A stretch of DNA of 64,000 bases from positions 6,381,414 through 6,445,413 of the forward strand of contig NC_134034.1 of the NCBI RefSeq assembly GCF_964204645.1. Direction: 5' to 3'. The DNA is from Tubulanus polymorphus (lineage: Eukaryota; Nemertea; Palaeonemertea; Tubulaniformes; Tubulanidae). The notes below the pieces were generated by a model. It was not told the DNA's origin. It saw nothing but the letters and a program-made list of their open reading frames with translations, and searched no databases. A program made the position numbers and the translations under genes. The stretch's first letter is position 1. Each line of letters starts with the position of its first letter. Below, one piece after another: positions 25,701-33,500 of the stretch.

Positions 25701-25777
25701 TGGTAAATGCCCCGATATCTTCGGAGATCGATGAGAAAAAGCGTAAACGAGCCGAACGATTTGGTGGAATTGCGTAA
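1586..25777 (+). CDS. SARNP: SARNP/CIP29/Hcc-1-like SAP-domain ribonucleoprotein (eight visible exons)
   Basis: SARNP proteins bind nucleic acid and work with the TREX/DDX39 mRNA export machinery in the nucleus. Coding exons read from splice sites and phase: 1586-1703, 2926-3002, 6192-6346, 7108-7168, 7612-7758, 20137-20205, 22007-22108 and 25529-25777 (stop TAA). Phases agree across every junction, giving 325 codons plus a missing first exon. The first exon seen carries the SAP helix-turn-helix (LKKELKERGLSMSGNKSDL). An acidic linker follows. The rest is a series of basic R-F-G repeats (RAARFNV, RAERFGL, RQERFG, RKERFGI, RAERFGL, RAERFGG), ending R-F-G-G-I-A as in this family. Human SARNP is about 210 residues, so this protein is longer, mostly in the linker and extra repeats. 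Exon 7108-7168 is the least certain; without its GTAATT donor the frame stops soon after. Confidence 0.85.
2926..3002 (+). CDS. SARNP: SARNP exon: acidic linker
   Basis: Acceptor TACAG ends at 2925; donor GTGAGT starts at 3003. Encodes an Asp/Glu-rich stretch (about 25 residues, including a D-D-D-D run), matching the acidic region that follows the SAP domain in this family. Ends in phase 0. Confidence 0.78.
3482..3743. mobile_element. Foldback MITE, arms about 120 bp
   Basis: The left arm begins ATAATAAGATAAAAACCCAC and the right arm ends with its reverse complement. Inside, the arms continue through 'caaacaatctaaatt' and 'cgacgttt'/'aaacgtc' to a short loop around 3,600-3,630. No protein. 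A related single-arm sequence occurs near 47,545-47,610. Confidence 0.8.
4718..5845. repeat. Dispersed repeat R1, long copy
   Basis: Nearly collinear with 8,998-10,200. The 5' part contains 'cagaatcaagatggccgact' and 'gaatctaccaagggcccatc'; the 3' part is the roughly 150-bp tandem region with TGGTCACCAGGGGGC units. It ends 'catggtgtccctggacccct'. Reading frames inside do not look like a known transposon protein. Confidence 0.78.
5899..6009. repeat. Short palindromic foldback element
   Basis: The left end GACCCAGTTCCACAGTTCTG is matched by its reverse complement at the right end (CAGAACTGTGGAACTGGGTC). Iterated GAGTTAACTC/AGAGTTAA words lie between. Too short to code; probably a MITE. Confidence 0.85.
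6192..6346 (+). CDS. SARNP: SARNP exon: linker
   Basis: Acceptor TATGTAG ends at 6191; donor GTGAGT starts at 6347. Open in phase 0 from 'gaaacgaac' and ends with two extra bases. Encodes a polar, acidic 51-codon stretch without a recognised domain, corresponding to the family's variable linker between SAP domain and basic repeats. Confidence 0.72.
6370..6568. mobile_element. Remnant of a short TIR element (Tc1/mariner-like ends suspected)
   Basis: The right end GTTGTAATGAGGTTCCACTG runs into TA. Internally 'tataacgaact' words face each other near 6,413 and 6,502. The left end is decayed. The assignment rests only on end style. Confidence 0.4.
7108..7168 (+). CDS. SARNP: SARNP exon: linker (least certain)
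   Basis: Acceptor ATTATAG ends at 7107, and the exon completes the split codon left by the previous exon. A donor GTAATT at 7169 ends it in phase 0, joining correctly to the exon at 7612. Read through that donor, the frame meets TAA at about 7,202, so either this donor is used or the exon belongs to an alternative short form. Confidence 0.6.
7612..7758 (+). CDS. SARNP: SARNP exon: first basic RF repeat
   Basis: Acceptor TGTTTTCAG ends at 7611; donor GTAAAG starts at 7759. The 49 codons include K-K-Q-M-R-A-A-R-F-N-V, the first of the R-x-x-R-F motifs typical of SARNP. A longer open frame from 7,429 includes intron sequence and is not the true exon. Confidence 0.85.
8288..8859. mobile_element. 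Foldback/TIR element with nested inverted repeats
   Basis: Outer ends GGTAAAAATGTCCC and GGGGACATTTTTGCC face each other. Inside, TCATTACTAA...AACACCAGAGAACAAACTTGG (from 8,379) is mirrored by CCAAGTTTGTTCTCTAGTGTT...TTAGTAATGA (to about 8,824). No coding capacity. Confidence 0.65.
8998..10200. repeat. Dispersed repeat R1, second long copy
   Basis: Collinear with 4,718-5,845, with more tandem 150-bp units (near 9,650, 9,820, 9,960 and 10,100). The same 3' end 'catggtgtccctggacccctag' is present. No target-site duplication was recognised. Confidence 0.78.
10950..11528. mobile_element. TIR element with GGTCGGTCGG-rich interior
   Basis: The left end AGGCCATCCCA...TCTGTTTGCCG is mirrored by CGGCAAACAGACC...TGGGATGGCCT. 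The interior has GTCGGTCGG words shared with 29,255-29,846, suggesting one family. No target duplication or transposase was seen. Confidence 0.7.
12488..13073. mobile_element. TATAAGTCGA-family MITE, copy 1
   Basis: Ends CCGTAAAAACAGGCGTATAAG and CTTATACGCCAGTTTTTAAGG are inverted repeats. The interior is nearly identical to 22,131-22,726, including 'catgattttagcatatatccgg' and 'gtgtgagtcacacgctatata'. Extra 'gtataagtcgaggtc' words lie inside both ends. A TA target is plausible. Confidence 0.8.
14620..14840 (+). mobile_element. tRNA-derived SINE
   Basis: An internal RNA polymerase III promoter is visible: A box TAGCTCAGTGAG at about 14,629-14,640 and B box GGTTTGAGTCC at about 14,689-14,699, preceded by GGCCTCTG as in a tRNA acceptor stem. 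About 130 bp of unrelated body follows, then a repetitive 'gacaaacaaacaa' tail. The cloverleaf is not complete, so it is a SINE and not a tRNA gene. Confidence 0.7.
16890..16985. repeat. Short tandem repeat, unit about 25 bp (about four copies)
   Basis: Variants of 'aattctcgacagtgaattta' alternating with 'ctcaacagtggtttt'. No wider structure seen. Confidence 0.65.
17684..18546 (+). mobile_element. hAT-like non-autonomous element with 12-bp TIRs and flanking direct repeat
   Basis: Terminal inverted repeats CAGAGATGCTAG (17,684-17,695) and CTAGCATCTCTG (18,535-18,546) have the CAGRG-type start usual for hAT elements. ACTAAA flanks both sides (17,678-17,683 and 18,547-18,552); hAT normally makes 8 bp, so the duplication looks slightly eroded. 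Subterminal 'ttccggaatt' words recur at both ends. It contains the zinc-finger ORF annotated separately; no catalytic transposase domain is present. Confidence 0.75.
18139..18579 (+). pseudogene. BED-like zinc-finger N-terminal piece of a hAT-type transposase
   Basis: A 146-codon frame. Residues about 25-95 carry a W-x-W start, a C-x2-C pair (C-V-V-C), G-G-K-K-D-I-L-R-H and a second His five residues on (H-P-D-S-A-R-H), the spacing of a BED/C2H2-type DNA-binding finger common at the front of hAT transposases. The frame then runs into the right terminal repeat of the host element at 18,480-18,546 and over its edge. The catalytic RNase H-like core is absent, so this is a deletion derivative. 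Confidence 0.55.
20137..20205 (+). CDS. SARNP: SARNP exon: RAERFGL repeat
   Basis: Acceptor CTTTTAG ends at 20136; donor GTAAAT starts at 20206. The 23 codons include V-R-R-A-E-R-F-G-L. Phase 0 at both ends. Confidence 0.85.
20265..20660 (+). mobile_element. piggyBac-like remnant
   Basis: TTAA followed by CCCTTACAATACC at 20,265 has the style of a piggyBac end. Downstream, about 20,412-20,640 reads as an acidic N-terminus typical of piggyBac transposases (D-E-T-V-Q-Q-L-V-Y-D-V-D-S-D and E-S-D-N-E-Y-D-S-S) but shifts frame near 20,550. The catalytic domain is missing. Family assignment is by composition and end only. Confidence 0.4.
21215..21835. repeat. Dispersed repeat R1, partial copy
   Basis: Four diverged units with CACCAGGGG and 'gatgattgtggtgacttt'-type phrases, ending 'gggcatggtgtccctggacc'. 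The 5' portion of R1 is absent. Confidence 0.7.
22007..22108 (+). CDS. SARNP: SARNP exon: RQERFG repeat
   Basis: Acceptor TTTCTAG ends at 22006; donor GTAAAT starts at 22109. The 34 codons include K-N-K-R-Q-E-R-F-G. Phase 0 at both ends. Confidence 0.85.
22131..22726. mobile_element. TATAAGTCGA-family MITE, copy 2
   Basis: Inverted ends CCGTAAAAACCGGCGTATAAG and CTTATACGCCGGTTTTTACGG. Copy 2 keeps better ends than copy 1 and sits only about 20 bp inside the intron after a SARNP exon. Confidence 0.85.
23465..24132. mobile_element. piggyBac-type MITE
   Basis: TTAA at 23,461-23,464 is followed by CCCTTTCAGTACTGGCC. The right end reads GCGTACTGAAAGGG followed by TAAG, a mutated target. The CCCTTT end and TTAA target fit piggyBac. 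No open frame inside. Confidence 0.7.
24372..25184. mobile_element. TATAAGTCGA-related TIR element, longer variant
   Basis: Ends TACCGTATTTTCCGG and CCCCGTAAAATACGGTA are inverted, with 'gtgtataagtcgaga' and 'aaaactcgacttatacc' just inside. The TA at both edges may be the target duplication. The interior differs from copies 1 and 2. A short R1 5' fragment lies immediately before it (24,270-24,360). Confidence 0.75.
25529..25777 (+). CDS. SARNP: SARNP terminal exon: three RFG repeats and stop
   Basis: Acceptor TATTATAG ends at 25528. The 83 codons carry R-K-E-R-F-G-I, K-R-A-E-R-F-G-L and K-R-A-E-R-F-G-G-I-A before TAA at 25,775-25,777, the conserved C-terminus of SARNP. No AATAAA lies within about 500 bp; candidates are near 26,345 and 26,460. 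Confidence 0.9.
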   Translation: MDDQGKLEKRKERFGITTGSGDAASLDVAMDRKRKRAERFGLINSPGSENVPNSSGGLVNAPISSEIDEKKRKRAERFGGIA

Positions 25778-27296
25778 AGTTAGCAGGAAAGCATAATTTG
25801 ATCATCATTTTCTGAAAAACTTATTAAGATTATGAATTGATCCACATGGACTAACTGACTCATAGAATGTCTTTAGACAACCCACAAAGATTCATGTGTA
25901 CATAGTCGCTACTTAGCGACTCAGGAACCCACACTCATACTGGGTACATTTTGTCAAGGTTTTTAAGCTAAGAGTAGTTTAAGATAAGAAAGCTCTTTAA
26001 GTTTAAGATGAAGATTAAAATTTAAGATAAGAAAACTCTTTAACTACTTGTGTGCAGCAGATGAAAAAAATGTCAGGGACGATTCGGGCAGCATAAGAAG
26101 TAATAGGCAGGATAAGGGTGGATACGGGTGGCTTGAGTGCAAATTGGTTAAAATACATGCCTATATACCAGTGTAGTACGTGTAATACTGAGAAACAAAA
26201 TAACAGATGCCATTTGTTCTTAGATTTCCTTTTAATGATGGTGCCTGGTTTTGGACTGGTTTCGGCGCTATTGCACTTTCGTACCCCCTCCAAAAAACTT
26301 TTATTTCTGTATATTTCTGTATCAGGGAGGTTTGTAGAGTCAAAATAAATTACTTTTGACAAAAAAAATTCTAATAATTAGTCAAAATTCTGATAATTTG
26401 GGGCCGATTTCGTCGGTCGGCTATGTTTCCGCACTAATTACCACCTAAAAACATCTGAATAAATTTGTCTCAATAAATTTAATTGACAAAATTTCGTTTT
26501 TTGCATATAACTTTCCTTCATCAGAACATCTTTTAATCAGTAGCTACGTGTGAAAATAACACAGACATACGCGTCATTTTCAGAAATGGTCATGACATTT
26601 CAGTGGAGTCCTTGTATGAAGCTGGATCCAAATATCCAGCATATTGTTGACCCAGGTTGCGCTTCTTGGAAATAAGTCATATGCTATGGACTGATTTGAA
26701 TTATTTCGATGACGCTTCCCAGTGCGATATACAAACCAGTTAGGCAGAAACCCGTTATCGCTGTTATGCAACTATATTTTTAAGTTTAAAGTTTCAAATG
26801 CAGCTCATCTACATGAAATCTGTGCCATGCTTTGCCTGATACAACCAAACCATGTATCCGCCAATTGAAAATATATTCATTTTAGAGATTCTTCAGATTC
26901 AATTTTGCACTGCCCTCAGAAACATTTATAGGCCTTAGTAGTTTCACATCGGTACTATATGTAACACAGGGGCGAATCCAGGGGGGATTTCAGGGAGTCT
27001 GAAAAGAAATTATCTTTCTTTTAACACTGCTGAAAAAAAATTTATAAGTAACTACTTCGTCATTGAATGTTAAATTTCACTGGTTAAATGCATCTGGAGG
27101 CTTCTATTTTTCATTTTTATTAAATTTGGTGCTTGGCACTTGCTGAATAATTTTAACCTTGGAATCCCCCCTTTCTCATCCTGGCTCCACTCCTATCACA
27201 CTACTTAAAACATCAATTGGTCGAAGGTTGTCATTATCAGTAAACAATGTTAAAATTGGTGGAACCAAACATTTTTATCCATTGTATCTATACTGT

Positions 27297-27735
27297 ATAG
27301 TCAACCTCGCTTAATTTGTATCTCTTGGGACTGTGTTTTTTCTACGAATTAGACATTATACGGATTATACATAATTCGTACTTTCAATGATTTTCAATTT
27401 TTCTATTATCATGTAAATTATTTCTCGAATAAAAACCTGGCGGGAAAATTTCGTGTGGCTGTGGCACGCTTAATGCCAATATGACTGACAAGTTATTGAT
27501 AAGCTTGCCAATCACTGCTGGCAGCGGAACAATGGGATACGAATTACGCGTTGCATTTCCAATTGTTTTTAAGAAAAGGGACCGTGGCAACGACTACGAT
27601 TTACGAATTACTAAGTACGAATTATCCGATGAAGATTAAAGGGAATAATGAAGGAAATAATCAGGACCCTTCATTTTTATACGAATTAGGTAGTTATACG
27701 AATTAACCAACTACGAATGAAGCGAGGTTGACAGT
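27297..27735. mobile_element. TIR element, possibly pogo/Tc1-like MITE
   Basis: TAGTCAACCTCGCTTAATT at the left faces GAAGCGAGGTTGACAGTA at the right. 'tacgaatta' words repeat inside. The TA-flanked CAGTCAACC-type end resembles pogo/Tigger ends; no transposase. Confidence 0.65.
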
Positions 27736-29254
27736 AATGAGAAAATATGTGTACCAATATGCTTTTTTGCTTAGAAATGTTCATCTTTATTTGGTATACT
27801 GGGTATTGAAATCTTTTTAAGCCGGCACTTCCCGGTGACAGGATATGTCGGGCACAGTCCGTGAACTTTCATAAAAAACGAATAAACGAATTGATCAAGG
27901 GATCCATTTAGTTAACTTATTTTCTAAAAATTTTGAAATTTTTGTCAGCTTGTGTTCATTGGCAGCACTGCGTGAATGGAAATGGCCAAAGATTATGAAA
28001 TAGAATGGACTAGAATAGATATTGACGGTTCTATCCCATCCCCATCATCCCACTATGTTTCATCTAGCCCGCTCAAAATCATGCTAGCAACAGTGCCCTT
28101 ATCGATGTCATTCATCAACTGATGGTGCCGTTTGGCTAGTGAAAGTTGATATGTGACCCTAGAAAATCCTGGAATTCAGCCAAGTCATCATTTTTTATCA
28201 CCATCGAATATATATCTCCAGGGGTTGATCCAGAAATTTGAGCAGAGGGGTCAAGCGCAATGTTTTCCCACCTACATGTATATATTTTTGAATGCGAGAG
28301 AATTTCATTCATAAAAATGTGTGCATTAGTGGCAGGCACCGAAACAGCAATCGATATTGTGTTAGTTTCATCATTATTATGATGATTGATATCACTATCA
28401 GAAAACACAGAGCGGGAGGGTCTAGATCCCCTAAGGCCCCACTTGGACCTCCCTGGATATCAATTTCAAAACTTGATTGTAGCAATTTATTATTGTGTCC
28501 CTTATCACCTATTGCTATGAAGAAGCAATGTCACTATCGTAACCTACAAGCTTTCTTGCACGAAATTTCGGCATTTGCTTTAAGGCCCAGAATACCCTAT
28601 ATTTGTCCATCATTAACGTAACCTCAATGTCTCCCTTTGACCTTGACAACCTTTACGTAAAGACTACTGTACTAGACTAAAGCATTTGTAACATATTCGT
28701 AACAGTTGACTTAATTCATGAATTAGCAGTAACCATCATGTTTCATAACCACGAGAAAGAAATCTTTCTATCCTGCAATCTACAATTCAAATTCAGACAG
28801 GATGGTAATCGAAAAAATAGTTACGGACATGAAAATTGCTTTGGACTACATACAATGTACATAATATATAATGTCCAATGCTTCAAACTAACTACGAAAT
28901 TTGATGCTAAGTATCTATTCACAGCGACCCCTTAAGACCCTGATATCATTGTTCTATCACAGCAACTCAGAGCAATCGATTAGCAATTTCTCGGCGATGA
29001 GCAATTTCTTTCGTTGCTGCAGACAGACAGATGAATGCACGAAAAGTGAATGCAACAGCCCACTGGTACATATAAGTCCCAACTGTTTTGTCAATGTGAT
29101 TAAGAGAAAATCAAAAAATCTATACCGGTAACATTTTTCAGGTCCCAGTGCAGAGTCTTTCATAAACATACAGTTTAGTGGAAATGAGATGTTGTTCACG
29201 CCATTTGTCATTGGAACACTTATTTTCACTTTGTTCGATAATCCTATTTGCGGT

Positions 29255-29846
29255 AGGGCCACACCAAAATAAAATCCCGTTTCTCGGGCGGGGCAATCAC
29301 CAAAATGGGTAGGTAGGTATGACATTTTTTTTTTCTTTTTATAGAAAAAAATTGTTAATTCTTCTATCAGTGGGTAGGTTGCCGCAAATAATTTCTACTG
29401 GACTCAGGAATATGATTAACAGCTAGTAGACCACAATTATAAAAGGAAATTGAGGTGTTTGTACAATTAACTATAAAAAAATATATTTTGAACATATTTC
29501 ACGGAATTCATGGAATTTTACAATCCAAGGCCGGCATCAAAGTCCGATAAGCAAAGTTGTCCGAGCATGGCTGCGCAATTTCCAGAATCAAATTTTAAAT
29601 CCGATATAATAAGATGTTTTTATGATGTTGATCTCAGTGCCGACGTCACGATTTGATTTAAAAAATATTTACGAGAAAGGAGAGTTTGGTAGTCGGTCGG
29701 CCACATATATATTTTTGTTATTTCACCCAAAATTTTGAAAAAGGGTCGGTAGGCGGTTATATTTTATTCTGAAAATGATTATTTGAAATGGGGAAATATC
29801 CGGTCGGTCGGGCCAGAGAAACAGGGTTTTCTTTTGGTGTGACCTA
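29255..29846. mobile_element. TIR element with GGTCGGTCGG-rich interior, second member
   Basis: The left end AGGGCCACACCAAAA...ATCCCGTTTCTC faces GAGAAACAGGG...TTTTGGTGTGACCTA. GGTCGGTCGG words inside relate it to 10,950-11,528. Confidence 0.7.
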
Positions 29847-30028
29847 GGCCTAGCTACTTTTTGCTATGGCCCGAAACTTCATTCACTCTATGGACGCACA
29901 GTGAACGCAGATTCTACCAAAAAACGATTTTTTCCTCGAACTTCATAGATGCCCAATTTGTTTTTACAATGAAAAACATTCCTTTTTCACCAATTTCAAC
30001 TAGTCAGTTGCTATTAGTCAAAAACTGA

Positions 30029-30034
30029 TTTATT
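30029..30034 (-). promoter_or_regulatory. Candidate ENKUR polyadenylation signal
   Basis: TTTATT on the + strand (AATAAA on the - strand), about 175 bp after the ENKUR stop codon. Confidence 0.4.
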
Positions 30035-30206
30035 AAGTCATGATATGAACTTCAATAAAACTATCACAGACTCCTATACTTCCATATAATCAAATAGAAC
30101 ATGAATTTCAATTAAACATATATTTACATTCTGCTTTTTCATTTCATTTAGATTTTAAAAATAAATACATGTAAATGTCAATAAGACACATAATATTCCT
30201 TACAGA

Positions 30207-30527
30207 TTAATAGTGCGATAAGTATATAATTGTATGTTTTTCAATCATTTCAATGTCCCTTTCGAGTTGCTTCATTTCTGCTTCCATACGCTCTTTGCGA
30301 TTTTTTTTCGGGGCTGTGTCTGTAACAACCGATAATCCTTGATATTGATGATGCAGTTCCTCCCAGTTAGTTTTCAGCCCATCTAGGATCCCCTGTCTTT
30401 CATATTCTTCAAGTTTCCGCATCGCCCCACGTCGGAAATGTTCAGACACATAGTGGTCATATTCTTCCTGTGCTTTCTTTATCTCGTCCTTACGTTTGGA
30501 CAGATAGAGCGGCGTTTTACCAAAGTC
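30207..30527 (-). CDS. ENKUR: ENKUR exon 4: enkurin domain and stop
   Basis: Acceptor (minus) AAACAG lies just above 30,527. 107 codons including the stop. Reads D-F-G-K-T-P-L-Y-L-x-K-R at the start, with K-K-A-Q-E-E-Y-D and the amphipathic C-terminal helix. Confidence 0.95.
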   Translation of the reverse strand, partial: DFGKTPLYLSKRKDEIKKAQEEYDHYVSEHFRRGAMRKLEEYERQGILDGLKTNWEELHHQYQGLSVVTDTAPKKNRKERMEAEMKQLERDIEMIEKHTIIYLSHY

Positions 30528-33500
30528 CTGTTTAATGCAAGAGAACATCTTAAATGCGCAAATTGAATTGGAAATACAAATTGGGACTCAGATATAATGA
30601 AGTGTTATCTGACAATGACTTAACCAGTTCACTGTTTTAACAAATTTAATTCGTTATTTCAAAGCATGCGAGAAGAAACAATGTCCAAAACTTGCCATTA
30701 AGAGTCTACACATTATCAATCATAATCATGTTGTCATAACCGAGAATTCAATACAAATTACTTCTACCCACAAATTTGAAAGCATATGTACACTACTAGT
30801 GTCAAAACAATGGATGGCGGAGGGTCCCGTAACTTAACACAGTCGATGAAGTATTTAATTAACTCTGCCTGCCAGGCCTATTTTTCAGGAAATGCTGCGC
30901 TTTGCCAGGATTTCAGTGTTTTTCAGAGATTCATAAAACAAAAACTAAAAGGGAAATCATCAAATTTGTTTATTTTGTTCATCTGGTCTTGCTTTTTCAT
31001 GCAAAATAAGCAGCATTTCTTCAAAAAGTGATAAAATCTGCAGCTATTACCAGAGCAGAGGGGGTATTTTGAATAAAATATGCCCATTCATGCGTGTTCA
31101 GACCCCATTTCAATAGATGACGTCACTAACACACCACATAGAACGACTGATGTTTGTTTTAGTAGTAAAAAAGGCATTAAACTAACTGGTGTTGTGCAAT
31201 GAATTTGCCATCTATTGTTAAAGTTAAAAAACAAGTCACCCATACCAGTACGTTTTTGGCAGGCAATGAGTTAAATTGGTCTCAAATAATTATACTATGT
31301 CGTGGGCAGGTAATGTAAGTTAATGTAAGAAAATGGGACTGCACTTCTCGCAACATTTTCAAATTTTGGACAAATTCATAGGCCTTTCATTCAAGTATTT
31401 CAAAACGATGATCATCATATAGCTATCATCTGTTTTTTGATGTTTTGATGTTAGTGCAGCGGCCATGTATATCTTCAAAAAGAAGCTTAACAATTACCTT
31501 TTTATTTAGATATTTAGGTACCAATCCAGATGGTTCCAGTGGACGCTTATCCCCACATTTTGTGTCTACATAATTCATTTCCGGCTTTTTTGGCACGGAC
31601 ATGATATTTTCAACAGCATTAGTGGTGATGAAGTTTTTGGTTGTCCGAAGGCCCATCACCGGTCTGTCATCAGGTTTCGGTACAGGTGGTTTCCTTGAAT
31701 CAGTATATTTGAATTCACTCGCTGAATTGAAAAAGTAGAGTATTTGTTGTGACATATCAATACAAAATGGATAGTTATTGGTTTTTTTATCATTTAAATC
31801 TGAATTAACCCTACGAAACAGGCAGCCCTTTTATTACAATCGGAGTGCCCAGGGTCAATTTTAGAATCATTACAGCAGCAATTCAGATACATCTACACAG
31901 AAGGTTGAACAACTGAAACAACTTTAGTGAAGAATAAAAACTTTTCGCAAAATGACGACAAACAGACCAAACAGCTGTCGAAATGAACTGAATATAAATT
32001 TTGTTGCCATTTACAAAATGACCTGGCCAACAAGGAGAAACGGCATCATTTTTTAGCCTTAGTCTATCAAACTGCTATGCTGAAAATGAATATATCTAGT
32101 GGAGTAGAAATTATAGTAGTCCTCCAGAAATTGACTGAATTTTTCAAGCAAGGGCAAACACATGCTGGTCACATATCATGAATATTGGCACCACCTACCA
32201 AAAAAACATATAGATTGAAAGAGGAACTGAAACCGTTGAAGAATAGTCAACCCCCGATGTACCGCCAATATTGGTGCAGAACGAGGGAGGGCATAATATC
32301 GGGGTTGACTGTTTAGTTTCATAGGATTTAATCCATTGGGAACACTTTTATTGCCTTAATTCACAATGCCCTTTGTTTAGTCTAATTAGGCTTGTCACTA
32401 GGAAAAATGCATGCAACATGTAGGCCTATAGGGTTAAATGAGTTCTACCACCACCAACAAGTGAAAAGACATAACACTGGTAGGCGCTACTTACATTCAG
32501 GGAGTCTTGGTTCCTTTTCATGTTTCTTGAGGAACTGGTCAGTTGTTGGACAGTCAACCTTTGCAGGTCCCATCGTTTTATATGACCCTTTGTTAGCGTT
32601 GTACTCATCTTTTGCTAAGGTCTTAAACTTCGAAATATGTCTAGAAAGAGAGGGAGAGAATTAGTTCATCAATCTATTAGTAGGACTTGGGATCCAGGGC
32701 CACTTGGGGAAGTGGTTTGAGACGCTCAACAAACAGAAAATTTCAATATTCAATGCCCCCTGGTGAACATATTAAGAAAGCAACATTTGACCATAAAACT
32801 CACTACACTCACAATTGATTGTGGTTGCAAAATATGAGTAGGTAACAATATAATATGAAAATTATAAGACGGACGCAGAGCACCGAAGGTGCCCAGAGGA
32901 CGTCCCGTATATGTGGATACTTTGAAGTGTCTTTTTAACCGAATCTTACTTACTTAAAAATGACGTCACTTGACGTCCGGTTGGAAGTTCATGGGGAAAT
33001 CGAAAGTAGAATTATGTCACACTAAAATCAGGCAGCACATAAACTATAATACGGCAACCTTTGGATCGGGTGATATCAGTATTTATTCATTTTATGAAAT
33101 TTCTAGAAAAAGAATCAAATACGTATTGAAACATATCAATAGGAAAATTTTCTGCTAGAAAAAAAAATCAAATTAGCAGGAAATACGAATGTCAGTACAA
33201 AAATTGATTTCTCTCGCGAAAAATGAAACATTTGTTTCTAATCCTCCGGGAATATCGAGTACCGGGAATCTAGGGTTCAAAATAAGCAGCGCAGCAGTAC
33301 TTCAACAGTGGTACCGAGTTCCGTATTTGGTGAAGAAGGGGCGGAAATTGATGTTTTTGCCGACCACGATGTTGCTGCTACTCGAGCGAGACGCCATGCC
33401 GATCTGCCGCGCAATTTTACGACTCTTACGCGACTCTCACCAATTTGATTTAAAAAACTTATTTCAGTCCTGCGGCTAGGATCGTGCAAGAGCGTAATTC

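Larger units (their letters stand above)
25778..30206. other. Intergenic region between convergent SARNP and ENKUR
   Basis: No gene found. It contains TIR elements at 27,297-27,735 and 29,255-29,846. Short open frames (for example 26,015-26,362, both strands) show no recognisable domain or splice context and look like chance frames. Confidence 0.55.

Noticed and set aside
26015..26362. Intergenic proteins on both strands
   Set aside because: Mutually overlapping frames without recognisable motifs, splice context or composition of coding sequence.
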